DNA from: Candidatus Chryseopegocella kryptomonas
Lineage (GTDB): Bacteria > Bacteroidota > Ignavibacteria > Kryptoniales > Kryptoniaceae
Direction: 5' to 3'
Length of the DNA: 64,000 bases
NCBI RefSeq assembly: GCF_001536065.1
Contig: NZ_CZVW01000008.1
Location: 38,671 to 102,670, forward strand
This document shows, in pieces, positions 15,786 to 24,412 of this stretch. Every line of letters begins with the position of its first letter. The stretch's first letter is position 1. Made by a program: the position numbers and the translations under genes. The notes below the pieces were generated by a model. That model was not told where the DNA came from and made no database searches. It saw only the letters and a program-made list of their open reading frames with translations.

Positions 15786-16952
15786 TCACCTCAACTTAAA
15801 TTTTTTATCGTAGTTTAAGACATTGTATTTGTTCAAAATTTCAACTACCTTGTCAATTGGTATTGCTTCAACTTTTCGTCCGAGATAACCCGTCATCGTT
15901 GTTGCCTTCAAAAGTGAATTATAAATTGCTTCTTCGGTTGCTTCAACAACTGCTTGAAAAAGTGGAGAAAGGGCTGAGTTCGGTAGAACCTTTATCGTTT
16001 GTGGTTGATAAATTTCGTCAGTTTGTTTAATTCTGCAATCTGGATTTGTTGAAAAAGCAATTACATAATCACCGCTTCCATTTGTTGAGGGTGAGCCAGT
16101 TCTCGCAAGCCCAAGCATTGCTCTTCTTGCGAGTCGTTTTAATTGATTTGGCATAAGTGGAGCATCCGTTGCGACAACAATTATGATTGAGCCGTCTGCT
16201 TTTTGAAGTTCATCTTTAAGATAAAATTTCCCAAGTTCAAGCCCAACAGGAGCTCCGTTTATCGTTAGAATTCCACCGAAATTTGTTTGAACCAGAACCC
16301 CAACCGTCCATCCACCGAGATTTTTCGGCAAAACTCTTGATGCAGTTCCAATTCCACCTTTCCAACCAAAGGCAATTGTTCCAGTGCCAGCTCCAACCGA
16401 GCCCTCTTCAACCTCACCAGAACTTGATGAGTTTATAGCATCAAGAACATCTTGATAAGTTATAACTCTTTCCTGAATTTTGTTGAGATAACCATCATTT
16501 GTTTCACCTACGACTGGATTAATTGAGCGAATTTCCATTCCCGATTTTTCAAGCGTGTATTGAATCAATGCATCTGCAACCTTTGGAACAGCGAGCGTAT
16601 TTGTAAGAGCAATCGGTGTTTCAAGTTCCCCAAGCTCTTCAATCTGCGTTGATCCTGCAAATTTTCCAAACGCATTCCCCGCATAAAATGCACAAGGAAC
16701 TTTATCCCTGAACAAATCTCCGTCGTGCGGAATTATGACCGTTACGCCTGTTCTTATGCTGTCCCCTTTTATAATTGTTTTATGCCCAACTTTAACTCCC
16801 TTGACATCCGTAATAGCATTATATTTTCCAGCTGGCAAAACCCCAACCACAATCCCAAGCTCCCTCGCTCTGAATCTTTTTTCCACGCTTTGTGCTTTCA
16901 TACCGAAATTTAAAATTTGTTGTAATAAAATTAACAAAATTAAAATCCGCAT
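15786..16952 (-). CDS. P1 family peptidase (DmpA/BapA-like N-terminal-nucleophile aminopeptidase), exported
   Basis: A protein of 388 aa starting MRILILLILLQQ. I chose ATG 16952 because a GGTGAG site precedes it and a signal peptide (about 1-20) then leads; the open frame extends further upstream but into ubiX. The family cleaves itself to make an N-terminal Ser nucleophile. The site is visible as Asn291-Gly292|Ser293-Gly-Asp in STNGSGDYVIAF. Other family marks are ITDVKGVKVGHKT and NPVVGETNDGYLN. Members release N-terminal amino acids, including D- or beta-amino acids. With an export signal it probably acts in the periplasm on peptides. It lies between ubiX and phoB with near-zero spacing. 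Confidence 0.88.
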   Translation of the reverse strand: MRILILLILLQQILNFGMKAQSVEKRFRARELGIVVGVLPAGKYNAITDVKGVKVGHKTIIKGDSIRTGVTVIIPHDGDLFRDKVPCAFYAGNAFGKFAGSTQIEELGELETPIALTNTLAVPKVADALIQYTLEKSGMEIRSINPVVGETNDGYLNKIQERVITYQDVLDAINSSSSGEVEEGSVGAGTGTIAFGWKGGIGTASRVLPKNLGGWTVGVLVQTNFGGILTINGAPVGLELGKFYLKDELQKADGSIIIVVATDAPLMPNQLKRLARRAMLGLARTGSPSTNGSGDYVIAFSTNPDCRIKQTDEIYQPQTIKVLPNSALSPLFQAVVEATEEAIYNSLLKATTMTGYLGRKVEAIPIDKVVEILNKYNVLNYDKKFKLR

Positions 16953-16953
16953 C

Positions 16954-17562
16954 TTACTCACCCCACTTTTTGTATAAGTTATGCTCAACTTTAAAAAGCG
17001 ATAAAATTTTCCCAGCGATGAAATCCGCAAGGTCTTCAAAAGTTTTGGGTTTTTGATAGAACGCTGGAGAAGCTGGTAAAATTTTCGCACCCGCTTGGGC
17101 AAGCGTGAGCATATTTTGTATGTGAATTAAATTCAATGGCGTTTCTCTAAATACGAGAACAAGTTGACGATTTTCTTTTAAACAAACATCTGCTGAACGC
17201 TCAATTAAATTTGACGAAATTCCATTTGCTATTCCAGACAAAGTTTTCACAGAGCACGGAACGACAACCATACCATCCGTATCAAACGAACCGCTTGAAA
17301 TTCTTGCGGTCAAATCTCTGAAATTGTATTTAATTATCTTTCCCTTTTCAACTTCATCTCCAAATAAATTTCTTAACACATCCATCGGCTCATTGTTTCT
17401 AAAATCAACTCCACATTCATCTTTTAAAACATAATTTCCATAATCCGAAACCACAAGGTGAATTTCAAACCCATAAATTAGAAATGCTCTAATCGTCCTC
17501 AACGCATAAATTCCTCCACTTGCTCCTGTCACTCCGACTATAACTCTTCTTCTGTTCTCCAT
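16954..17562 (-). CDS. ubiX: Flavin prenyltransferase UbiX
   Basis: A protein of 202 aa of the UbiX/Pad1 family, which makes prenylated FMN for UbiD-type decarboxylases. GVTGASGGIYALRTIRAF is the FMN-binding start. VVVPCSVKTLSGIANGIS and the ETPLNLIHIQNM segment carry the conserved prenyl-phosphate and FMN contacts. The prenyl-FMN would serve a UbiD partner; none is in this window. The gene overlaps the upstream membrane-protein gene by 25 nt and ends 1 nt before the P1 peptidase ATG. Confidence 0.93.
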   Translation of the reverse strand: MENRRRVIVGVTGASGGIYALRTIRAFLIYGFEIHLVVSDYGNYVLKDECGVDFRNNEPMDVLRNLFGDEVEKGKIIKYNFRDLTARISSGSFDTDGMVVVPCSVKTLSGIANGISSNLIERSADVCLKENRQLVLVFRETPLNLIHIQNMLTLAQAGAKILPASPAFYQKPKTFEDLADFIAGKILSLFKVEHNLYKKWGE

Positions 17563-19220
17563 TTTGCGACCTTTAAAATTTTTTGCCTAAAAATATGAAA
17601 AGTGTATCTCTCTACAATGATGAGTAAAAGCAAAATCGCTCCTGTGAAAATTAAATTTTTAAACTTTAAAATCATAAAATAAAATCCACGCTCAAACAAT
17701 ACTGCAACTAACACCGCAAAAAACGAAGAAAATTGAATTAAAATTTTTTCAATAGAACTTAACTTTTCAATTGGTTGACTGAACGGAAGATGTGAAGAAA
17801 TTAAAGCAACAATGTTAAAAAATATCTTTGTCAAAAACGCTGTTGTTAAGATGTGAAGTAAAACAATTTGAAACGATTTAAGTAAAATAAAATACAGAAT
17901 TGAGAACAGCGCAAGCAATGGAATCAAAATGTGATGCCATAAAACTTTAAAAGCGCCATTCATTGCGTAAAACATTTCATCAGCAGTGATGAAATGATAA
18001 ATCCATCTCGCTTCATAACTACGATGATTTGTGATTGCGATAATTCCTGCGGTCACATTGAAAAAAATTGAAATAAGCATCAAAACATTGGCTTTTGAAG
18101 ATGGTTCAATCAGTGGATTTTTTACTTCATCAAAAAGCAGAAAATAAATTGCTATCGCAATCCCAATGGCAAAGGCTGACAAAATTTTAACCATCACAGA
18201 CCTATCACGTCTCAAATGAATATAGACAAGCTCATACATCGCAAATTCAATTTCCTTCTTAAAAAGAAACTTTTTTAAGAACTTTACAATTTCAAAAGCG
18301 ATATATTTTTTGCCTCTGTCAGATGTTCTGGATGAGTCAATTATATTTTTCAACATTTCAATTCTCAATGTAAAAATTGGGATAAGCAAAATACACAAAG
18401 CAATTGCAATTGAAAAGATGTCAAATAAATTTAAAGCAAACATTTTAAGCCCAGCTAAAAAAATGAATAACTTTGAAGCGACAATTTGAGGGACAAAAAT
18501 GGGAACGCTTTTAAAAATTTTATCAATCAAAGCAAATAAACTTTCCGAAGGATCAGCACTTGAAAATAACCTGTTAATGATTTGATAAACGAAAAATGTA
18601 ATAAAAACAGCGATAATTTGCGCAGGAAGCAAAATTTTTCTCAACTTTGAAAATTTTAACCCGCGCCCAATGAAAAGCATAAACAACAGAACAAAATTTG
18701 ATGTGACGATCACAACCAAAGTTGCAACAACAAAATATGAAAAAGATACAATAAAACCTTTCAATTGTAAAATTCCAAGCAAATTAAAAATCAAAAGCAC
18801 AAGGGTCGGCGGAAGATTTATAGAAAAACTCAAAAGAAAAACAAAGAAAAGAAAATTCATATATTTCGCAAGCCCGTATGAAACAGGATCAACTGGTAAT
18901 GAAGATAAAAATTCTATCTCTGCTTGATTTAAAACAAAAGTTTCAAACTCAACAAGAACAGTGAAAATTAAAAGCAAAATTTCAACAGAAAAAAGAACGA
19001 AGGAAAAATTTAAGAGAAACAAGGCGTTTTCATACTCGGAAAAGATATTTTCTCTATTTTCAGGAATGAGTGAAAGCGCAATCGTAAGAGAAAGCAGAGA
19101 AAACCACAAAAAATTTGTTATAAAAATTAAGATAATTCTTCCGTAGTTTGTCTTGTTGGGTTTCTTTGAGCGAAGGTCAATTTTCAGAAGAAATTTAAAT
19201 ATCTCTACGACAGAAGCCAC
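17538..19220 (-). CDS. Large polytopic membrane protein, ABC-2-permease-like, function unknown
   Basis: A protein of 560 aa with roughly 12 hydrophobic segments and a basic cytoplasmic stretch near the middle (about 290-345, SRTSDRGKKYIAFEIVKFLK). No catalytic motif is evident. The order of helices and lack of an ATPase domain resemble large ABC-type exporter permeases that work with a separately encoded ATPase, but no ATPase gene is adjacent. It starts 4 nt after the aroQ-mltG fusion and overlaps ubiX, so it is in the same transcript. The function is not assignable from sequence alone. Confidence 0.75.
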   Translation of the reverse strand: MASVVEIFKFLLKIDLRSKKPNKTNYGRIILIFITNFLWFSLLSLTIALSLIPENRENIFSEYENALFLLNFSFVLFSVEILLLIFTVLVEFETFVLNQAEIEFLSSLPVDPVSYGLAKYMNFLFFVFLLSFSINLPPTLVLLIFNLLGILQLKGFIVSFSYFVVATLVVIVTSNFVLLFMLFIGRGLKFSKLRKILLPAQIIAVFITFFVYQIINRLFSSADPSESLFALIDKIFKSVPIFVPQIVASKLFIFLAGLKMFALNLFDIFSIAIALCILLIPIFTLRIEMLKNIIDSSRTSDRGKKYIAFEIVKFLKKFLFKKEIEFAMYELVYIHLRRDRSVMVKILSAFAIGIAIAIYFLLFDEVKNPLIEPSSKANVLMLISIFFNVTAGIIAITNHRSYEARWIYHFITADEMFYAMNGAFKVLWHHILIPLLALFSILYFILLKSFQIVLLHILTTAFLTKIFFNIVALISSHLPFSQPIEKLSSIEKILIQFSSFFAVLVAVLFERGFYFMILKFKNLIFTGAILLLLIIVERYTFHIFRQKILKVAKWRTEEEL

Positions 19221-19224
19221 GATT

Positions 19225-20586
19225 TTAGTTGTTTTGATTTTTCTTTGAGAGCAAAATTTTTCTGTATCTTCGCACCGCCTTCAAATGTTCTTCATAAGTT
19301 CGCGAGAATATATGCCTTCCGCTTCCATCCGAAACAAAGTATAAAAATTTATGTTTTTCGGGATATAAAACCGCAAGAATTGAACTTCGCCCGGGGTTAT
19401 TTACAGGTCCAGGTGGCAAACCTTTGTTTAGGTAAGTGTTGTATGGCGATTCAATTTTTAAATCTTTGTAAAGTAATCTTCTTGGACCATCTGGGATAAT
19501 GTATTGAATTGTTGGGTCTGCTTCAAGCGGTATGTTAAGTTTTAAACGATTGAAATAAACGCCAGCAATTCTTGGCTTCTCGTCATCAAACTTCGCTTCA
19601 CCTTCAACTATTGAGGCAAGAGTCACAACCTGATGCGTCGTTAAACCGATGACTTCTTCTCTTTCCTTCAATGAATCTGAATAAAACTTTTTGAACTCCG
19701 AAACCATCTTTTTAATTATGCTCTCTTCATCATCTCCCCAGATGAAAATGTAAGTATCAGGCATAAGATAACCTTCAAGACCTTCTGCATCAATGCCTAA
19801 ATTTTTTGCAAATCTGGGTTCGTTGACAAGAGACATGAACTTTACAGAATCAATCCCGATCTTTTCCCTCAAAATTCCAGCAATTCTTTTTGCTGTCAAT
19901 CCCTCTGGGATCGTGACCGAAATATGCATAACATATTTTGGATTTAATAACTCATCCATTAAAACAGCGATCGGCAAATTATCAGTCAAAACATATTTTC
20001 CCGCCTTAACTTTTTTATCAAAATTAAAAATTCGTCCAGCGTAGTAAAATAAAATTTTGTCTCTTAAAATTCCCTCCGAACTCAAAATATCAACAACTTG
20101 TTTAAAAGATGCGTTTTTAGGTATCTCAACGATTGAAAATTTGGTTGGTGGAAGATCAAATATGAAAAATTGCTTTGTTATGATGTAAAAAATGCTCAAC
20201 AGAATAAGGATAACAAAATTTTTTGCAAATTCTGGAATGTTAAGAAATTTTTTATTCAAATTTTCTTCAACAAGTTTATTTTTTTCTCTAAACTCTGCTG
20301 ACTCCCTTTCAAGGCGTCGTGATTCATCAATAATTCTCTCATACAATCTTTTAACAGCCATATCTGAAAGAGGTCCGAAATTATGCTTGATGACATTTTC
20401 AATGACTTGTTTTTCTCTTTCGGGTGAATAAATTGGGAGATTCAATTCCTGTTTGAGTTTTCCTATTTCGTCGGCGTATCTTGCTCTTTTGTTAAGAAGG
20501 CGGATAATTTTTACATCAACTTTGTCAATTTTTTTTCGCCATTTTTCAATTTCACCATATTTGCTTTTTCTCTTGAACCAGCCCAT
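19225..20586 (-). CDS. Chorismate mutase (AroQ)-MltG endolytic transglycosylase fusion
   Basis: A protein of 453 aa with two unrelated parts. Residues ~11-100 form an AroQ-type chorismate mutase domain. By alignment with E. coli CM, Arg17, Arg34, Lys45, Arg57 and Glu58 match R11, R28, K39, R51 and E52; D48 is Ser54; Q88 is Glu93 (yeast CM also has Glu there). A membrane helix (~123-141) follows, then a full MltG/YceG domain with SVTIPEG, GLEGYLMPDTY and the catalytic Glu328 in LASIVEGEA. MltG cuts nascent peptidoglycan and is anchored with its N-terminus inside, so the mutase would be cytoplasmic. The frame is continuous. The gene overlaps trpA by 35 nt, which fits an aromatic pathway origin for the N-terminal part. 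Confidence 0.88.
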   Translation of the reverse strand: MGWFKRKSKYGEIEKWRKKIDKVDVKIIRLLNKRARYADEIGKLKQELNLPIYSPEREKQVIENVIKHNFGPLSDMAVKRLYERIIDESRRLERESAEFREKNKLVEENLNKKFLNIPEFAKNFVILILLSIFYIITKQFFIFDLPPTKFSIVEIPKNASFKQVVDILSSEGILRDKILFYYAGRIFNFDKKVKAGKYVLTDNLPIAVLMDELLNPKYVMHISVTIPEGLTAKRIAGILREKIGIDSVKFMSLVNEPRFAKNLGIDAEGLEGYLMPDTYIFIWGDDEESIIKKMVSEFKKFYSDSLKEREEVIGLTTHQVVTLASIVEGEAKFDDEKPRIAGVYFNRLKLNIPLEADPTIQYIIPDGPRRLLYKDLKIESPYNTYLNKGLPPGPVNNPGRSSILAVLYPEKHKFLYFVSDGSGRHIFSRTYEEHLKAVRRYRKILLSKKNQNN

Positions 20587-21358
20587 TTTTTAATTCTTTT
20601 ATGAATTCGTAAGCAATTTCCGAGCATTTTGATATTTCATCAATGTTGAAAAGTTTTTTAATTAAAGCAGAACCAACGACAGCACCATCAGCCCACTCCC
20701 ACGCTTTGAGGACATGCTCTCTTTTTGATATACCAAACCCAACAACAAATGGCTTAGTGGAGTTCTCTTTTACCCTTCTCATAAAATTTTCAAATTCATC
20801 TCCACCGAAATTTTCCCTTTCACCTGTTACACCCGTGACAGAAACGCAATAAGCGAAATGAGTTGATTTTGAGGAAATTAACTTTATTCTTTCCGTCGTT
20901 GAAGTTGGGGCAACAAGAAATATATTGCTTAAACCATACTTTTGAGAAAAATTTATCAATTCATCTGCTTCATCCACAGGCAAATCAGGAACTATCAAAC
21001 CATCAATGCCATTTTCAACCGATTCCGACACAAATTTTGAGATGCCAAAATTTAAAATTGAATTGAAATAACCCATTAAAATTATCGGTGTTGAAAATTT
21101 CTTTCTGAATTCAGAAACAATGTTAAAAATTTTTCTCAAATTTACTCCATTTTTCAAGGCGATGTAAGATGAATGTTGTATTGTCGGTCCATCCGCAATT
21201 GGATCGCTAAATGGAATACCAATCTCAATCATGTCGCTTCCAGCATAATGAAGTGCCTCAAGCAATGGAAGTGTTGAGTTCTTAATTGGGAATTCAGGAG
21301 TTATGTAAGGTATCAAAAGTTTTTCGCCTTTGTTTAAAACTTTTTCAATTCTATTCAT
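20552..21358 (-). CDS. trpA: Tryptophan synthase alpha subunit
   Basis: A protein of 268 aa, the usual length. It catalyses retro-aldol cleavage of indole-3-glycerol phosphate to indole, which goes to TrpB. The catalytic pair is Glu45 (MIEIGIPFSDP) and Asp56 (IADGPT). Phosphate-site motifs GVTGER and FVVGFGIS are present. No trpB or other trp gene lies nearby; the gene is separated from its pathway and sits after tsaD (13 nt), overlapping the chorismate mutase fusion by 35 nt. Confidence 0.95.
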   Translation of the reverse strand: MNRIEKVLNKGEKLLIPYITPEFPIKNSTLPLLEALHYAGSDMIEIGIPFSDPIADGPTIQHSSYIALKNGVNLRKIFNIVSEFRKKFSTPIILMGYFNSILNFGISKFVSESVENGIDGLIVPDLPVDEADELINFSQKYGLSNIFLVAPTSTTERIKLISSKSTHFAYCVSVTGVTGERENFGGDEFENFMRRVKENSTKPFVVGFGISKREHVLKAWEWADGAVVGSALIKKLFNIDEISKCSEIAYEFIKELKNGLVQEKKQIW

Positions 21359-21371
21359 CGCAAGTTTTTGT

Positions 21372-22391
21372 TTAAATTTTCAAATTTGGAACTGGGCTTA
21401 ACCCGTAATCATGCTTTATCCCATTTTTCAATTTTATGTAACCAACAAAAGCGATCATCGCTGCATTGTCAGTGCAATAAGATAAATCTGGAATGTAAAG
21501 TTTTATTCCTTCACTTTCTGCTTTTTCTTTCATCCTCTTTCTCAATTCAGAGTTTGCAGCTACACCACCTGCAATTGATATATTTTTAACATTAAAATTT
21601 TTTGCTGCTTTTATCGTCTGTTCAACGAGTGCATCAACAACTGCTTTTTGAAAGCTTGCGCACACATTTCTAATTATTTGCGTCTTTTCCTTCTCATCAA
21701 GATTTTGGAAATTAATTTTCTTCAAATAATAAAGAACTGCCGTTTTCAAACCGCTGAAACTAAATTCATACTCATCATCTTTACTTGATGATGGGATTGG
21801 CTTAGGGAACTTAACAAAATTTGGATCTCCCTCACGAGCAAGTTTATCAATCAAAGGTCCGCCCGGATAACCAAGTCCGAGAAGTTTTGCAACTTTATCA
21901 AATGCTTCACCAGCTGCATCGTCGCGCGTTTGTCCAAGAAGTTTAAATTTCAAAAAATCTTCAACCAAAACAAGCATCGTATGCCCACCCGAGACAACCA
22001 AAGAGACAAACGGGAAATCGGGATGCTCTTCAGCCAAAAAAGTTGAAAAAATATGCCCTTCAAGATGATTGATACCGACAATTGGAATTTTTAAAGCAAA
22101 CGCCATCGCCTTCGCAAAGCTAACACCGACAAGCAAAGAACCAATTAACCCTGGACCATAAGTTACCGCAATTCCTTCAAGTTCTTCTTTTTTTACTCCA
22201 GCGCTTGCCAAAGCTTCATCAACAACCTTAACAATAACTCTTTGATGTGCTCTTGATGCAAGTTCAGGGACAACTCCGCCATATTTTGAATGAAAGTATT
22301 GAGATGAAACAATGCTTGAAAGCAATTGCCCATCGTCAAGAACTGCTGCTGATGTCTCATCACAAGATGTCTCTATTCCAAGGATTTTCAT
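21372..22391 (-). CDS. tsaD: tRNA N6-adenosine threonylcarbamoyltransferase TsaD
   Basis: A protein of 339 aa of the Kae1/TsaD family, which transfers the threonylcarbamoyl group to A37 of ANN-decoding tRNAs together with TsaB/TsaE. MKILGIETSCDET is the N-terminal signature. Metal ligands are His109 and His113 (NHLEGH), with a later Asp in SYCTDNAAMIAF. ATP-site motifs SLVVSGGHT and SIAGGVAANSELR are intact. It is the first gene of the long minus-strand run that ends at phoU. ATG 22391 has no clear Shine-Dalgarno. Confidence 0.97.
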   Translation of the reverse strand: MKILGIETSCDETSAAVLDDGQLLSSIVSSQYFHSKYGGVVPELASRAHQRVIVKVVDEALASAGVKKEELEGIAVTYGPGLIGSLLVGVSFAKAMAFALKIPIVGINHLEGHIFSTFLAEEHPDFPFVSLVVSGGHTMLVLVEDFLKFKLLGQTRDDAAGEAFDKVAKLLGLGYPGGPLIDKLAREGDPNFVKFPKPIPSSSKDDEYEFSFSGLKTAVLYYLKKINFQNLDEKEKTQIIRNVCASFQKAVVDALVEQTIKAAKNFNVKNISIAGGVAANSELRKRMKEKAESEGIKLYIPDLSYCTDNAAMIAFVGYIKLKNGIKHDYGLSPVPNLKI

Positions 22392-22414
22392 TCTATCGTC
22401 TGCGGTTTTTAAAA

Positions 22415-22443
22415 AAATTAATGAAAAATCTTTTTCATTGCAA
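22415..22443 (-). promoter_or_regulatory. Putative promoter of the tsaD-led transcript
   Basis: On the minus strand TTGCAA (22443-22438), a 17-bp spacer and TAATTT (22420-22415) give a sigma-70-like arrangement about 25 nt before the tsaD ATG. The spacer coincides with a perfect inverted repeat. Confidence 0.35.
22421..22438. promoter_or_regulatory. Perfect inverted repeat between divergent tsaD and comF
   Basis: ATGAAAAATCTTTTTCAT has 8-bp arms around a 2-bp centre. It fills the -35/-10 spacer of the putative tsaD promoter and lies 25 bp upstream of the comF -35. That is a typical operator position, but an AT-rich palindrome can arise by chance. Confidence 0.35.
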
Positions 22444-22462
22444 TTTGACGACAGAGATCATC

Positions 22463-22491
22463 TTGAAATAAACGCTGAATTTTTATATAAT
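22463..22491 (+). promoter_or_regulatory. Putative comF promoter
   Basis: TTGAAA (22463-22468), a 17-bp spacer and a perfect TATAAT (22486-22491). The expected start of transcription is about 10 nt before the comF ATG at 22508, which would give an almost leaderless mRNA and explains the lack of a Shine-Dalgarno. Confidence 0.6.
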
Positions 22492-22507
22492 CAAACAAAA
22501 AGCGCAA

Positions 22508-23209
22508 ATGAAAGTGCTTGATTTAATTTTTAATTCGCTTCTTGACTTCGTCTTTATTTACGAATGCGAGATTTGTCATCAACATCTTGAAGATAGAAAA
22601 ATGATAATTTGTTTTGATTGCCTTCAAAAAATTGAAAAAGTTGAATCAATTGATATTGAGAAAAGTTTTAAAGTAAAATTTGGTGAAAATGGATTTGTGA
22701 AAAAGGCGTTTTCATGCTTTCATTTTAAAGATGAAGGAATAATCCAAACACTAATTCACGAGCTTAAATATCAAAATAAACGTTCAATAGGAATTCTTCT
22801 TGGTGAGATCGTTGGGAATTCAATCAAAGATGATGAAGATTTTTTGAGAGCTGATGCTTTGATACCTGTCCCGCTTCACAAAATTAGACTTAGAGAGCGA
22901 GGTTACAATCAAAGTGAGTTAATTGCAGAAGGGATAAGTAAAGTCATCGGCGTAAAAGTAAACAACCATATATTATTTCGCTCAAGGAACACGCAGACAC
23001 AGACAAAGTTAAATTTTGAGGAACGAAAGGAGAATGTGAAAGATGCTTTCTTTGTTAGAGAAAAAGATAAAAAGTTTGTGCAAGGTAGAAAATTTATAAT
23101 CGTTGATGATGTTATAACGACTGGATCAACTGTTAATGAATGTGCAAAAGCTTTAATTCAATCAGGTGCGTCGGAGGTTCTTGCTTTATCCGTTGCAATC
23201 GCAGGTTAA
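22508..23209 (+). CDS. comF: ComF family phosphoribosyltransferase-like protein
   Basis: A protein of 233 aa. A small N-terminal zinc finger uses Cys20, Cys23, Cys35 and Cys38. A type-I phosphoribosyltransferase fold follows with the PRPP-loop motif IIVDDVITTGST (197-208) and RGYNQSELIA. ComF proteins are needed for DNA uptake in competent bacteria, probably by acting with the PriA/ComFA helicase side, but the biochemical role is not settled. The gene converges with the acyl-CoA dehydrogenase gene, overlapping by 4 nt, with no terminator in between. Confidence 0.9.
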   Translation: MKVLDLIFNSLLDFVFIYECEICHQHLEDRKMIICFDCLQKIEKVESIDIEKSFKVKFGENGFVKKAFSCFHFKDEGIIQTLIHELKYQNKRSIGILLGEIVGNSIKDDEDFLRADALIPVPLHKIRLRERGYNQSELIAEGISKVIGVKVNNHILFRSRNTQTQTKLNFEERKENVKDAFFVREKDKKFVQGRKFIIVDDVITTGSTVNECAKALIQSGASEVLALSVAIAG

Positions 23210-24363
23210 TCAAGATGTGAAAGTTCTTTAAGGATTTTATTTGCAATTATTATCTTTTGAATTTCGCTTGTTCCCTCACCAATGGTTAAAAGTTTCGCAT
23301 CTCTATAAAGTTTTTCAACGGGATATTCTTTTACATAACCATAACCTCCATAAATTTGAACTGCTTCATTTGCACATTTCACCGCAACTTCACTTGCGTA
23401 ATACTTTGCCATTGAAGCATAAAGCGAATAATCTTTGCCCTGATCTTTAAGATAAGCTGCTTTGTAAGTTAACAATCTTGCTGCTTCAATTTGCGTCGCC
23501 ATATCCGCAAGTTTCCACTGGATTGCCTGAAACTCCGCAATATATCTTCCGAATGCTTTTCTTTCCTTTGCATATTTTAAGCTCAATTCAAGCGCTCCCT
23601 GAGCAAGCCCGACGGAAAGAGCTGCTATTCCAATCCTTCCACCAGCAAGAATTTCCATCGCCTGCCTATAACCTTGACCTTCTTCACCGATTAAATTTTC
23701 TGCAGGAACTTTGCAATTGTCAAATGCAAGGGAACAAGTTTCACTTGCACGCATTCCGAGTTTATCTTCCTTTTTCCCAACAATCAAACCTTCATAACCT
23801 TTTTCAAGGATGAATGCTGAAATTCCATTTTTCCCCTTGCTTTTGTCCGTAACCGCCATCACGACGATGATTTCAGCGCTTCCACCGTGAGTTGTAAAAA
23901 TTTTATTGCCATTGATGACATAAAAATTATTTTCCTTTACAGCGGTTGTCAAAAGATTCGCAGCGTCGCTTCCTGCTTGTGGTTCTGTCAAAGCCCACGC
24001 ACCTATCTTTCTACCAGTGCAAAGATCAGGAAGGTATTTCTCTTTTTGTGTTTCATTCCCGAACATAAAAATATGATTTGTGCAAAGCCCATTGTGTGCG
24101 GATACACTTAAACCAATTGACGGATCAACTCTGCTTATCTCCTCAATTATCACAACATAATCAAGATAGCTCAACCCCGCACCTCCATATTTTTCTGGAA
24201 ATGTTATTCCGAGAAACCCTATCTCACCAAGTTTTTTCATCAGCTCAATTGGAAATTCCCCCGACTGGTCAAATTTTTTGACATTTGGCGCTATCTCATT
24301 TTCTGCAAAATCACGAGCAAGTTGCTTTACTTGCTTCTGAGTTTCAGTTAAATAGAAATCCAT
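23206..24363 (-). CDS. Acyl-CoA dehydrogenase
   Basis: A protein of 385 aa, the standard short/medium-chain length. It oxidises acyl-CoA to trans-2-enoyl-CoA using FAD, with electrons passed to ETF. Signatures are the ALTEPQAGSDA loop, the QIYGGYGYVKEYPVEKLYRDAK segment near the end and the catalytic Glu in IGEGTSEIQ (C-terminal position as in butyryl-CoA dehydrogenase). Chain-length preference cannot be read. Being beside meaB, it may serve branched-chain or odd-chain oxidation. It is the last gene of its transcript, 49 nt after meaB. Confidence 0.94.
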   Translation of the reverse strand: MDFYLTETQKQVKQLARDFAENEIAPNVKKFDQSGEFPIELMKKLGEIGFLGITFPEKYGGAGLSYLDYVVIIEEISRVDPSIGLSVSAHNGLCTNHIFMFGNETQKEKYLPDLCTGRKIGAWALTEPQAGSDAANLLTTAVKENNFYVINGNKIFTTHGGSAEIIVVMAVTDKSKGKNGISAFILEKGYEGLIVGKKEDKLGMRASETCSLAFDNCKVPAENLIGEEGQGYRQAMEILAGGRIGIAALSVGLAQGALELSLKYAKERKAFGRYIAEFQAIQWKLADMATQIEAARLLTYKAAYLKDQGKDYSLYASMAKYYASEVAVKCANEAVQIYGGYGYVKEYPVEKLYRDAKLLTIGEGTSEIQKIIIANKILKELSHLD

Positions 24364-24412
24364 AGCTTTGAACCTTTTGAGTTTGTTTTTATTTTCGGAG
24401 CTTTTGGCTCCT

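Noticed and set aside
16953..17102. N-terminal extension of the P1 peptidase
   Set aside because: It lies in ubiX out of frame; ATG 16952 gives a signal peptide and has a ribosome site.
24397..24411. Terminator between meaB and the acyl-CoA dehydrogenase gene (GGAGC/GCTCC)
   Set aside because: The stem is only 5 bp and no T tract follows on the transcribed strand.
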